Shown here: in pieces, positions 38,287 to 46,898 of the stretch | Position numbering within the stretch: the stretch's first letter is position 1 | How the letters are laid out: every line of letters begins with the position of its first letter | Source of the DNA: Gillisia limnaea DSM 15749 | GTDB taxonomy: Bacteria; Bacteroidota; Bacteroidia; Flavobacteriales; Flavobacteriaceae | NCBI RefSeq assembly: GCF_000243235.1 | Contig: NZ_JH594606.1 | Coordinates: 1,407,625 to 1,471,624 of the forward strand | Length of the DNA: 64,000 nucleotides | Direction of reading: 5' to 3' | Notes under the pieces: generated by a model | Told to the model about the DNA's origin: nothing | Databases searched by the model: none | What the model saw: the letters and a program-made list of their open reading frames with translations, nothing else | Position numbers and translations under genes: made by a program

Positions 38287-39540
38287 TTACATTCCGGTAC
38301 GTATCGCTTCCACCGGGTCAAGTTTCGATGCGCTTATGGCGGGAATGATACCTGAAATTAGCCCAATTACTGCTGAAACAGCGGTTCCAAGGAACATATT
38401 CCAGGGAGAAAGCACAAATTCAAATTCTCCTGTAAATTGTGATGCACCAATGGAGACAAGCCATACCAGGAATAATCCTACCAATCCACCTATCACCGCA
38501 AGGATCACTGCTTCAAACAAGAACTGGAACAGGATAAATTTATTTTTTGCGCCAAGGGATTTCTGAATACCAATAAGATTGGTCCTTTCCTTAACACTTA
38601 CAAACATAATATTTGCGATACCGAATCCTCCCACCAAAAGTGAAAACCCGCTGATAATGAGTCCAATGAAATTTAACTGTCCGGTGATATTATCGATAAG
38701 ATCCGCAAAACCCTGTAATTGGTTTACGAAGAAATTACTCACTTCATCTGGTTTCAATCCCCGGTAATTTCTTAATTGCTGAGTTAGTACTGCAATAAAT
38801 TCAGCATTATCAACCCCATCTTCAGGTTTGATTATTATTTGCGGAAAAGTAGATTTATTATTATCCCCAAAGATCCTTCTCACCACATTTACCGGTATTA
38901 AAACTGCTCCGTCTTTTGAATTTCCCAGGAAATTTGAGCCTTCTTTTTCCAAAACACCAATAACAGAAAATTTTTGTCCGTATAAGCGAAGCTCTTTTCC
39001 CATGGGATTACTTTCACCAAAAAGATTTTGGGCGATTTCATGTCCAAGGATAATTACCTGTGATCCACTTACAGCTTCCGATTCATTAAAGAATCTTCCC
39101 TCGCCGAGTTGTAAGGCTTCTATATCGTAATATTCGTGCGAAACGGCACCAATCCCAACACCCGTCACCGTTGTTTCTTCATATTTTAAAGATTCCTGGG
39201 GAACATTTAAAGTATAACTGGTAGCTTCAAGACCGGGCAGATTCTTTTTTAAATACTGGTATTCATCATAGGAAACATCCGGGAATTGTTGTCTTTTCCA
39301 ACTGGGAATTTCGGAAGGACCAAAAGAAAACCGCATTAAAATAATGGTGCTGTTATCAAGAGAACTCAGGGAACCTTTAATCTCCTTTTCAAGAGAATCT
39401 ACCGCAGCAAGTACTGCAATTATGGAAAATATCCCAATAGTAACACCGAGAAGGGATAAAAAAGTCCGCAGCTTGTTGTTTCTTAATGCGCTGATGGCAA
39501 AATTGAAACTTTCCTTTAGAACCCTAAGATAGATTAGCAT
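38287..39540 (-). CDS. MacB/FtsX-type ABC transporter permease
   Basis: A 417-residue permease. N-terminal helix with ALRNNKLRTFLSLLGVTIGI, a large periplasmic MacB_PCD domain at about 45-255 (ILGHEIAQNLFGESNPMGKE; RLYGQKFSVIGVLEKEG) and three C-terminal helices with the FtsX segment (FGIANIMFVSVKERTNLIGI; QKSLGAKNKFILFQFLFEAV) and the ending DPVEAIRTGM. No ATPase gene is adjacent, so it must pair with one elsewhere. Such permeases move substrates (for example lipoproteins or antimicrobials) or transmit force across the envelope; the cargo is unknown. Confidence 0.9.
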   Translation of the reverse strand: MLIYLRVLKESFNFAISALRNNKLRTFLSLLGVTIGIFSIIAVLAAVDSLEKEIKGSLSSLDNSTIILMRFSFGPSEIPSWKRQQFPDVSYDEYQYLKKNLPGLEATSYTLNVPQESLKYEETTVTGVGIGAVSHEYYDIEALQLGEGRFFNESEAVSGSQVIILGHEIAQNLFGESNPMGKELRLYGQKFSVIGVLEKEGSNFLGNSKDGAVLIPVNVVRRIFGDNNKSTFPQIIIKPEDGVDNAEFIAVLTQQLRNYRGLKPDEVSNFFVNQLQGFADLIDNITGQLNFIGLIISGFSLLVGGFGIANIMFVSVKERTNLIGIQKSLGAKNKFILFQFLFEAVILAVIGGLVGLFLVWLVSIGASQFTGEFEFVLSPWNMFLGTAVSAVIGLISGIIPAISASKLDPVEAIRTGM

Positions 39541-39652
39541 AGTAAAAACAGGTGTTTTGCGTCGATAAAAGATAAGACGCAGGCAAATGTATTTCGTTAC
39601 ATTTTTTTTAAGAAATAAAAGTCCAGATCCTTAGATTTTATAGTGATTTAAT

Positions 39653-39660
39653 TACTTTTG
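39653..39660 (+). promoter_or_regulatory. -7 promoter element of purH
   Basis: TACTTTTG matches TAnnTTTG exactly and lies 22 bases upstream of the purH ATG, giving a short leader. The expected TTG about 20 bases upstream is only partly matched (TTAG at 39631). Confidence 0.55.
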
Positions 39661-39682
39661 CAGACATAACAAACACAACACA

Positions 39683-41209
39683 ATGAGCGAATTAAAATCG
39701 GTAAAATCGGCCCTTATTTCTGTATTTGATAAGGAAGGGCTGGCTCCAATCGTAAAAAAACTGAATGATTTTGGCGTTAGAATTTACTCTACAGGCGGTA
39801 CCGAAAAGTTTATAAAAGACCTAGGTATTGAAGTTATTGCAGTAGAAGATCTTACTTCGTATCCATCTATTTTAGGCGGAAGAGTGAAAACCCTTCACCC
39901 AAAAATCTTCGGCGGAATTTTAAACCGACAGGAAAATGAAAGTGATGTTGCCGAGATGAAGGAATATGAGATTCCACAAATAGATATTGTGATCGTGGAT
40001 CTTTACCCATTTGAAAATACAGTAGCTTCGGGCGCTTCCGAAGAGGCTATTATAGAAAAAATAGATATTGGCGGAATTTCTTTGATTCGCGCTGCAGCGA
40101 AAAATTTCAAAGATGTGCTTTGTGTTTCTTCTGTGGATGATTATTCCGAATTTTTAAACCTTATTTCAGAAACCCAGGGAAAGACCAGTCTGGAAGATCG
40201 CAAAAAATTTGCAGCAAAAGCATTCCAGGTCTCCTCGCACTACGATACTGCCATTTTCAACTTTTTTAATTCTGAAGAAAAAGTTTTTAAACAGAGTTTC
40301 TCAAAAGGAAAAGAATTGCGTTACGGAGAAAACCCACATCAAAAAGGGACTTTCTACGGAGATTTTGAAGCGGTTTTTAACCAGGTACACGGCAAGGAAC
40401 TTTCGTACAATAATTTGCTCGATGTGGATGCCGCGGTAAACCTTATGAGTGAATTTAAAAACGATGCTCCCACATTTGCAATCCTGAAACATAACAACGC
40501 CTGCGGACTGGCACAACGAGAAACGCTGCACCGCGCCTATTTAGATGCCCTGGCAGGAGATCCTGTTTCAGCCTTTGGGGGAGTACTTATAAGCAATACC
40601 GAAATTGATAAAGCTACCGCTGAAGAAATCCATGAGCTATTTTGTGAGGTGGTTATTGCGCCTTCCTATTCAAAAGATGCGCTGGAAATTTTAAAAGGAA
40701 AGAAAAACAGGATAATTCTGGTTCAAAAAGTTCAGGAATTCACACAGGAACTCGTAAGAACCTGTTTAAATGGAATTTTGGTACAGGACAGGGATCATAA
40801 AACAGATTCTGTTGAAGATTTAAGCCATGCAACCAACAATAAACCCACAGAAAATGAGTTAAATGATTTGATTTTCGCATCTAAAATTTGCAAACACACC
40901 AAATCCAATACTATCGTTTTAGCAAAAAATAAACAACTACTTGCCAGTGGAACAGGACAAACCTCTAGGGTAGATGCCCTTACCCACAGCATTGAGAAAG
41001 CAAATTCCTTTGAGTTTGACCTAAAAGGAGCTGTTATGGCAAGTGATGCTTTTTTCCCTTTTCCTGATTGTGTTGAAATTGCAGGGAATGCAGGAATAAC
41101 AGCCGTAATACAGCCCGGAGGCTCCATAAAAGACCAATTGAGCATCGATTATTGCAACAAAAATAATATTGCAATGGTGATGACCGGAACACGGCATTTT
41201 AAACATTAA
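39683..41209 (+). CDS. purH: Bifunctional AICAR transformylase/IMP cyclohydrolase
   Basis: Catalyses the last two steps of IMP synthesis. The 508-residue protein has an N-terminal MGS-like cyclohydrolase domain (ALISVFDKEGLAPIVKKLND; GGRVKTLHPKIFGGIL) and a C-terminal transformylase (LRYGENPHQKGTFYGDFEAV; ILKHNNACGLAQRETL with the catalytic Lys-His; ASDAFFPFPDCVEIAGNAG; VIQPGGSIKDQ). Length and order are normal. It ends 35 bases before mreB with no terminator between, so transcription may continue into the cell-shape genes. Confidence 0.97.
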   Translation: MSELKSVKSALISVFDKEGLAPIVKKLNDFGVRIYSTGGTEKFIKDLGIEVIAVEDLTSYPSILGGRVKTLHPKIFGGILNRQENESDVAEMKEYEIPQIDIVIVDLYPFENTVASGASEEAIIEKIDIGGISLIRAAAKNFKDVLCVSSVDDYSEFLNLISETQGKTSLEDRKKFAAKAFQVSSHYDTAIFNFFNSEEKVFKQSFSKGKELRYGENPHQKGTFYGDFEAVFNQVHGKELSYNNLLDVDAAVNLMSEFKNDAPTFAILKHNNACGLAQRETLHRAYLDALAGDPVSAFGGVLISNTEIDKATAEEIHELFCEVVIAPSYSKDALEILKGKKNRIILVQKVQEFTQELVRTCLNGILVQDRDHKTDSVEDLSHATNNKPTENELNDLIFASKICKHTKSNTIVLAKNKQLLASGTGQTSRVDALTHSIEKANSFEFDLKGAVMASDAFFPFPDCVEIAGNAGITAVIQPGGSIKDQLSIDYCNKNNIAMVMTGTRHFKH

Positions 41210-41244
41210 TTTCACTACATTTACCTAACCTCAATAGATAGAAT

Positions 41245-42273
41245 ATGGGATTTTTCGACTTTCTCATTGAAGAAATAGCAATAGATTTAGGAACCGCAAA
41301 TACGTTGATAATTCATAACGATAAAGTTGTTGTGGATAGCCCTTCAATTGTAGCCCGGGACAGAACAACAGGGAAAATTATAGCCGTGGGAAAAGAAGCT
41401 GCCATGATGCAGGGAAAAACCCACGAAAATATAAAAACAATAAGACCGTTGAAAGATGGTGTTATTGCCGATTTTGATGCCAGCGAAAAGATGATAAACA
41501 TGTTTATCAAGGAAATACCTGCATTGAAAAAGAGAATGTTTACTCCGGCCCTAAGAATGGTAATCTGTATTCCATCCGGGATAACCGAGGTTGAAATGCG
41601 CGCCGTTAAGGAAAGTGCAGAAAGGGTAAATGGTAAGGAAGTATATCTTATTCACGAGCCAATGGCAGCTGCTATTGGAATTGGGGTAGATATTATGCAG
41701 CCTAAAGGAAATATGATCGTGGATATAGGGGGTGGTACTACCGAAATTGCCGTGATAGCTTTAGGTGGTATCGTATGTGATAAGTCTATCAAGATCGCAG
41801 GAGATGTATTTACCAATGACATCGTTTATTATATGCGCACTCAGCACAATTTATATGTTGGAGAGCGAACTGCTGAAAAAATAAAGATTCAAATTGGAGC
41901 CGCTACAGAAGATCTGGAAATTCCACCGGAAGAAATGAGCGTTCAGGGTCGTGATTTACTAACAGGAAAACCCAAACAGGTACAAATTTCGTATAGGGAG
42001 ATTGCTAAAGCACTGGATAAATCAATTTTACGAATTGAGGACGCCGTTATGGAAACCTTATCTCAAACCCCGCCGGAACTCGCCGCCGATATTTATAATA
42101 CCGGGATCTATCTTGCCGGAGGAGGGTCCATGTTGAGAGGCCTGGATAAGAGATTATCCCTAAAAACCGATCTTCCTGTTTATATCGCTGAAGATCCCCT
42201 GAGAGCAGTAGTTCGTGGAACCGGAATATGCCTAAAAAACCTGAGCCGATATAAGGGAATATTGATAAAGTAG
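41245..42273 (+). CDS. mreB: Rod shape-determining actin-like protein MreB
   Basis: Cytoplasmic actin homologue that organises the elongation complex. The 342-residue protein has the actin-family nucleotide sites: phosphate-1 DLGTANTLI, phosphate-2 MIVDIGGGTTEIAVIALGG, adenosine site IYLAGGGSMLRGLD, and the connecting EVEMRAVKESAERVNGKEVY and LIHEPMAAAIGIG. It starts the tight cluster mreB-mreC-mreD-pbp2-rodA. Confidence 0.98.
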   Translation: MGFFDFLIEEIAIDLGTANTLIIHNDKVVVDSPSIVARDRTTGKIIAVGKEAAMMQGKTHENIKTIRPLKDGVIADFDASEKMINMFIKEIPALKKRMFTPALRMVICIPSGITEVEMRAVKESAERVNGKEVYLIHEPMAAAIGIGVDIMQPKGNMIVDIGGGTTEIAVIALGGIVCDKSIKIAGDVFTNDIVYYMRTQHNLYVGERTAEKIKIQIGAATEDLEIPPEEMSVQGRDLLTGKPKQVQISYREIAKALDKSILRIEDAVMETLSQTPPELAADIYNTGIYLAGGGSMLRGLDKRLSLKTDLPVYIAEDPLRAVVRGTGICLKNLSRYKGILIK

Positions 42274-42283
42274 GAACCGACTT

Positions 42284-43105
42284 ATGCAGCAGATATTTAA
42301 TTTTCTTATACGCAATAAGAATAATATTTTATTCCTGTTGCTGCTGGGGATTTCCTTATTTTTAACAATTCAATCACATTCCTTTCATAAAAGCAAATTT
42401 ATAAGTTCCGCGAATTTTATTACCGGGGGAATTTATGACTGGGCAAATAATATTCAAACCTATTTCCACCTTGAAGATTATAACAAAAGACTGGTAGAAG
42501 AAAACAAATACTTAAGAAGCAAACTCACCAATATCCAGGACACTATATCGGAAGAAAATTTTTTAGATTCCCTCTCTTATGAAGGAATTTACCAAATAAG
42601 AACTGCCACCGTTATCAACAACAACTATTCAAAAACCAATAATTATATCACCCTTAACCGTGGCGAAAACTCCAGGATCGCGACAGAGCAGGGAGTTATA
42701 ACCAGCCAGGGGATTGTTGGGATCATAGATCAAGTCTCGCCAAACTACTCCAGGGTAATCTCTATTTTAAACAGTAATTCCCGGATTAATGCACAACTTA
42801 AAAAGACCAATCATTTTGGTTCTCTTGTTTGGGATGGAAAAAACCCCAATATAGTTCAGTTGGTAGATGTTCCCAGACAAGCCCCGGTAAAAAAAGGCGA
42901 TACCATTATAACGGGTGGAAGATCGCTTATTTTCCCCCAGGGTATCCCAATAGGTAATATAACCGATTTCTCACTCGATGTAAGTGAAAGTTACTATACC
43001 ATCAACATCAGGCTGTTTAACGACATGACCAATATTGGGTATGTGTATATCATAGAAAACAAAGATAAGGCCGAAGTTAAAGCTCTGGAAAATATCGATG
43101 ACTAG
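42284..43105 (+). CDS. mreC: Rod shape-determining protein MreC
   Basis: Periplasmic scaffold of the elongasome. The 273-residue protein has one N-terminal helix (NNILFLLLLGISLFLTIQSH), a coiled coil at about 65-92 (YNKRLVEENKYLRSKLTNIQ) and a beta-barrel domain with ITLNRGENSRIATEQGVIT, GIVGIIDQVSPNYSRVISIL and TGGRSLIFPQGIPIGNI, all typical for MreC. It follows mreB by 10 bases and overlaps mreD by 8. Confidence 0.95.
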   Translation: MQQIFNFLIRNKNNILFLLLLGISLFLTIQSHSFHKSKFISSANFITGGIYDWANNIQTYFHLEDYNKRLVEENKYLRSKLTNIQDTISEENFLDSLSYEGIYQIRTATVINNNYSKTNNYITLNRGENSRIATEQGVITSQGIVGIIDQVSPNYSRVISILNSNSRINAQLKKTNHFGSLVWDGKNPNIVQLVDVPRQAPVKKGDTIITGGRSLIFPQGIPIGNITDFSLDVSESYYTINIRLFNDMTNIGYVYIIENKDKAEVKALENIDD

Positions 43106-43604
43106 TACAATAATTGCAAATATAATCCGCTTTATCATTTTGGTATTGTTACAGGTTTTACTCCTTAACAATATCAACTTTCTGGGTTATATCAATCCAT
43201 ATCTATATGTGTTGTTTCTGGTGCTGTATCCTTTTAACACTCCGCAAACTTTATTTTTGCTGGTATCATTTTTATTGGGAATAAGTATTGATACCTTTGA
43301 GGATAGCGGAGGAATAAATGCAGCGGCCTGTGTTGTGATCGCTTTTATAAGGCCTGCCGTTTTAAGGTTTTCCTTTGGAGTAAGCTATGATTATCAAACC
43401 GTGAAGTTAGCTAATACTCCCTTTGGAGCCAGATTGGGTTATATTTTAATCCTGGTATTTGTTCACCATTTTATCTTATTTACCCTGGAAATGTTTGATT
43501 TTTCCCATATCTTTTTGATAGCGAAAAAGACCTTATTTTCAGGAATTTTCACTGTAATATTGATACTGATAAGCTTAACGCTTTTCAAACCGAAACGAAG
43601 ATGA
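43098..43604 (+). CDS. mreD: Rod shape-determining protein MreD
   Basis: A 168-residue inner-membrane protein with about five helices (IIANIIRFIILVLLQVLLLN; INPYLYVLFLVLYPFNTPQT; FLLVSFLLGISIDTFEDSGG). The segment YP..TP....L..F..G...D.F...GG matches MreD. It overlaps mreC by 8 bases and the next gene by 4. Confidence 0.9.
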   Translation: MTSTIIANIIRFIILVLLQVLLLNNINFLGYINPYLYVLFLVLYPFNTPQTLFLLVSFLLGISIDTFEDSGGINAAACVVIAFIRPAVLRFSFGVSYDYQTVKLANTPFGARLGYILILVFVHHFILFTLEMFDFSHIFLIAKKTLFSGIFTVILILISLTLFKPKRR

Positions 43605-45469
43605 GAAGAGTATTACTATTTATAATTATTATAACTACCGGAATCATATTTCTGGCTAGACTCTTTTATTTACAGGTTATCGACGAATCTTTTGTTCGAC
43701 TGTCTGAAGATAATGCCATTAAAGTTGTCTATGATTATCCTCAACGAGGTTACATTTTTGACAGGAATGGAGAGTTGCTGGTATCCAATCAGCCTTCGTA
43801 CGATGTTATGGCAATTCCGCGGAATGTAAAGGTATTCGATACAGCCGAATTTTGCAGGATCTTAAATATCACACCCGAAGAATTAGCCTCAAAACTGGAC
43901 AAGGCAAAGATATATTCTCCAAGACTCCCATCGATTATAGTGCCGCAGTTAACCAAATCTGAATACGCCTACTTACAGGAAAAGATGCGTAATTATGAGG
44001 GGTTTTATATTCAAAAGCGCTCTCTAAGAGATTATCAAACTCATAATGGATCCAATGTTTTAGGTTATATAGCCGAAGTGAACAAAAAGATCATTGAGGA
44101 AAATCCGTATTACATATCCGGGGATTTAATAGGCAAGCAAGGAATTGAAGGATATTACGAAGAATTACTCCGCGGGGTAAAAGGGGTAAAATATATTCAA
44201 AAAGACAGATTTAACCGTGATATTGGAGCGTTTAAAGATGGGATTTACGATACACTTCCTAAAAAAGGAAAAGATGTTACCGTAACCATTGATGGGGTTT
44301 TACAGGCATACGGAGAGAAATTAATGGAAAACAAATGGGGTGGCATCGTTGCACTTGAGCCAGCAACGGGAGAAATACTGGCCTTGGTTACCGCACCATC
44401 CTATGATCCGGCTTTACTGGTTGGAAGACAGCGTTCCCGTAATTTTACCGAACTTTATTATGACACGATCGCCCGTCCTCTTTATGACCGGGGATTACAG
44501 GCAGAATATCCTCCCGGATCCCCCTTTAAAACTATCAATGCATTAATTGCCCTGCAGGAAGGAGCGGTAACTACCCAGGACAGGTTTTCCTGCAATATGG
44601 GATATGTTTTTGGCCGGGGAAGGAAAATGGGATGTCACGCACATGCCTCTCCTTTAAATATGGTTCCCGGGATAGCCCAATCCTGTAACGCATATTTTGC
44701 CAATGTGTACCGACGTATAATTGAAAAATTCCCAACTCCCCAGGAAGGAGTAGATACCTGGGCAAATCACCTTAAAAGTTTTGGTTTGGGAAATTATCTT
44801 GGTTCCGATCTTTCTACAGGAAGACCCGGGAAGATCCCAACCGCCGATTATTATAACAGGATCTACGATTATCCTACCTATAAATGGTATTCCACAGCCA
44901 CTATCTCCAATGCGATAGGACAGGGAGAAGTTTTAATGACGCCTATTCAACTAGCCAATATGACTGCTGCCATTTCAAACAAAGGTTGGTTCTACACCCC
45001 TCATATTTTAAAAGAAATCGATGGGAATCCTATAAAAGACAAAGAATTTACAGAGAAAAAACATACCACCATAGATCCCAAACATTTTATACCCGTAGTA
45101 GAAGGAATGCACCAGGTTTATCAAAGTGGGACTGCCTCTTCACTTAGAATTCCCGGTATTGAAATAGCAGGTAAGACAGGTACTGCAGAAAATTTCACGA
45201 AAATTGGAGGAAAACGTATTCAGCTAACAGATCATTCAATTTTTATAGCTTTTGCTCCGGTAGACAATCCCAAGATTGCCATTGCCGTATTTGTGGAAAA
45301 TGGATATTGGGGAGGAAGGTATGCCGGAAGGATCGCAGGTTTAATGATCGAGAAATACCTTAAAGGAACTATTAGCAGAACCGATATGGAGGACTGGATC
45401 CTAACCCATAGCCTGGAGGAGGAATATAAAAAGCCATATTCCGGAGAACCTTTCTCAATTAATAAATAA
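43601..45469 (+). CDS. mrdA: Penicillin-binding protein 2 (elongation transpeptidase)
   Basis: Cross-links peptidoglycan during elongation. The 622-residue protein has an N-terminal membrane anchor (VLLFIIIITTGIIFLARLFY), a pedestal/dimerisation domain (YPQRGYIFDRNGELLVSNQP) and a transpeptidase with the active-site Ser in PPGSPFKTINAL (SxxK), SCN in IAQSCNAYF (SxN) and KTG in AGKTGTAENF. ATGA overlap of 4 bases with mreD. It works with the glycosyltransferase RodA encoded next. Confidence 0.96.
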   Translation: MRRVLLFIIIITTGIIFLARLFYLQVIDESFVRLSEDNAIKVVYDYPQRGYIFDRNGELLVSNQPSYDVMAIPRNVKVFDTAEFCRILNITPEELASKLDKAKIYSPRLPSIIVPQLTKSEYAYLQEKMRNYEGFYIQKRSLRDYQTHNGSNVLGYIAEVNKKIIEENPYYISGDLIGKQGIEGYYEELLRGVKGVKYIQKDRFNRDIGAFKDGIYDTLPKKGKDVTVTIDGVLQAYGEKLMENKWGGIVALEPATGEILALVTAPSYDPALLVGRQRSRNFTELYYDTIARPLYDRGLQAEYPPGSPFKTINALIALQEGAVTTQDRFSCNMGYVFGRGRKMGCHAHASPLNMVPGIAQSCNAYFANVYRRIIEKFPTPQEGVDTWANHLKSFGLGNYLGSDLSTGRPGKIPTADYYNRIYDYPTYKWYSTATISNAIGQGEVLMTPIQLANMTAAISNKGWFYTPHILKEIDGNPIKDKEFTEKKHTTIDPKHFIPVVEGMHQVYQSGTASSLRIPGIEIAGKTGTAENFTKIGGKRIQLTDHSIFIAFAPVDNPKIAIAVFVENGYWGGRYAGRIAGLMIEKYLKGTISRTDMEDWILTHSLEEEYKKPYSGEPFSINK

Positions 45470-46719
45470 TGTCAAAAAGTTCTGTTTCCTTTGACTGGTT
45501 AACCATTTTTATCTATTTGCTACTGGTTGGTTTTGGATGGATCAATATATACTCTGCCTCCCTGGGAGATAATCCTTCCTCGATCTTTGACTTTAGTCAG
45601 GTTTATGGAAAGCAGGCCGTTTGGATCCTGCTTAGCTTTTTTATGATTGTAGTACTGCTTTCTATTGAAGCAAGGTTCTACATGCGGTTTTCCAGTGTTA
45701 TTTATATTATATCCCTTATATCCATTTTAGGCTTATTCGCATTTGGTAAAACCATTAACGGTGCTACTTCCTGGTATGTATTTGGGGGAGTAAGCATTCA
45801 GCCTGCCGAGTTTGCAAAAGTGGCTACAACACTTGCACTGGCTAAATATTTAGGGGATATTCAAACCAACATAAAGGTCTTCTCCCATCAAATCATTGCA
45901 TTTCTTATAATCATCCTTCCCGCATTAATTATTTTACCTCAACCCGATGCCGGAAGTGCACTTGTGTATTCGGCATTTCTTTTTCCGCTTTACCGGGAAG
46001 GCTTATCCGGGGTTTATCTTTTTCTGGGTTTTGCCGCCATAGCTGTTTTTGTTTTTACCTTGTTGTTTGGCCCTTTATACGTAGCCATTGCAATTGGGGT
46101 TATTGCCCTTATTAGTTTACTTCAAAAACGCAGGAATCGCCCAAGCTATTTATTTTTACTTGGCACGCTGATTTTAGCTATAGGCTATTCCTATTCTGTG
46201 GATTATATTTTTGAGAACATGTTTGAACAGCGTCATCGCGACCGGTTTAATATTGTCCTGGGGCAGGAAGTAGATGCAAAGGGAATAGGCTATAACACCA
46301 ATCAAAGTGAAATTGCGATTGGAAGTGGAGGCTGGTTAGGAAAAGGCTGGACAGAAGGAACTCAAACAAAAGGACAGTTTGTTCCAGAACAGCATACAGA
46401 TTATATATTTAGCACTGTGGGAGAAGAATGGGGATTTTTGGGCACTTCCCTGGTAACACTCCTTTTTGTATTATTTATGTTACGACTTCTGTTTCTTTCT
46501 GAAAGGCAAAAATCGCAGTTCAACAGGGTTTACGGCTATAGTCTTGTAGGGATCCTGTTCATCCATTTTCTTGTAAATATCGCTATGGTAATAGGCATAT
46601 TCCCTACCGTTGGAATACCGCTTCCTTTCTTTAGCTATGGAGGCTCGGGCCTATGGGGCTTTACAATCCTTCTGTTTATATTTATTAAACTGGATTCTGA
46701 AAGAATGTCCTTCTCATAG
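45469..46719 (+). CDS. rodA: SEDS-family glycosyltransferase RodA
   Basis: Polymerises lipid II in the elongasome, as partner of PBP2. The 416-residue polytopic protein has SEDS motifs: SWYVFGGVSIQPAEFAKVAT, QPDAGSALVYSAFLF, GSGGWLGKGWTEGTQTKGQF, VPEQHTDYIFSTVGEEWGF and TVGIPLPFFSYGGSGLW. Start overlaps the PBP2 stop codon by one base (TAATG). A strong bidirectional terminator follows at 46840-46878; a weaker stem with T-run (46770-46790) may help. Confidence 0.96.
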   Translation: MSKSSVSFDWLTIFIYLLLVGFGWINIYSASLGDNPSSIFDFSQVYGKQAVWILLSFFMIVVLLSIEARFYMRFSSVIYIISLISILGLFAFGKTINGATSWYVFGGVSIQPAEFAKVATTLALAKYLGDIQTNIKVFSHQIIAFLIIILPALIILPQPDAGSALVYSAFLFPLYREGLSGVYLFLGFAAIAVFVFTLLFGPLYVAIAIGVIALISLLQKRRNRPSYLFLLGTLILAIGYSYSVDYIFENMFEQRHRDRFNIVLGQEVDAKGIGYNTNQSEIAIGSGGWLGKGWTEGTQTKGQFVPEQHTDYIFSTVGEEWGFLGTSLVTLLFVLFMLRLLFLSERQKSQFNRVYGYSLVGILFIHFLVNIAMVIGIFPTVGIPLPFFSYGGSGLWGFTILLFIFIKLDSERMSFS

Positions 46720-46839
46720 CACTTTGCACAATTACAGGAACTTAACATTCGCTTCAATGAGAATAATTACCGGGTAGACCTGGCTTTTTTCTCAGTTTTT
46801 TGTTTCCAGATTTAAATCCTGCCTATTCATTACAAAAAG

Positions 46840-46878
46840 AAAACCCTTCAAAAGCTATATTTACTTTTGAAGGGTTTT
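46840..46878. terminator. Bidirectional terminator between rodA and the C-terminal protease gene
   Basis: A 15-bp perfect stem (46840-46854 with 46864-46878) with a 9-base loop ends in A/T runs on both sides. It can end rodA transcripts and those of the convergent protease gene, whose stop codon is 21 bases away. Confidence 0.93.
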
Positions 46879-46898
46879 ATAATTGATCTTATATTTTG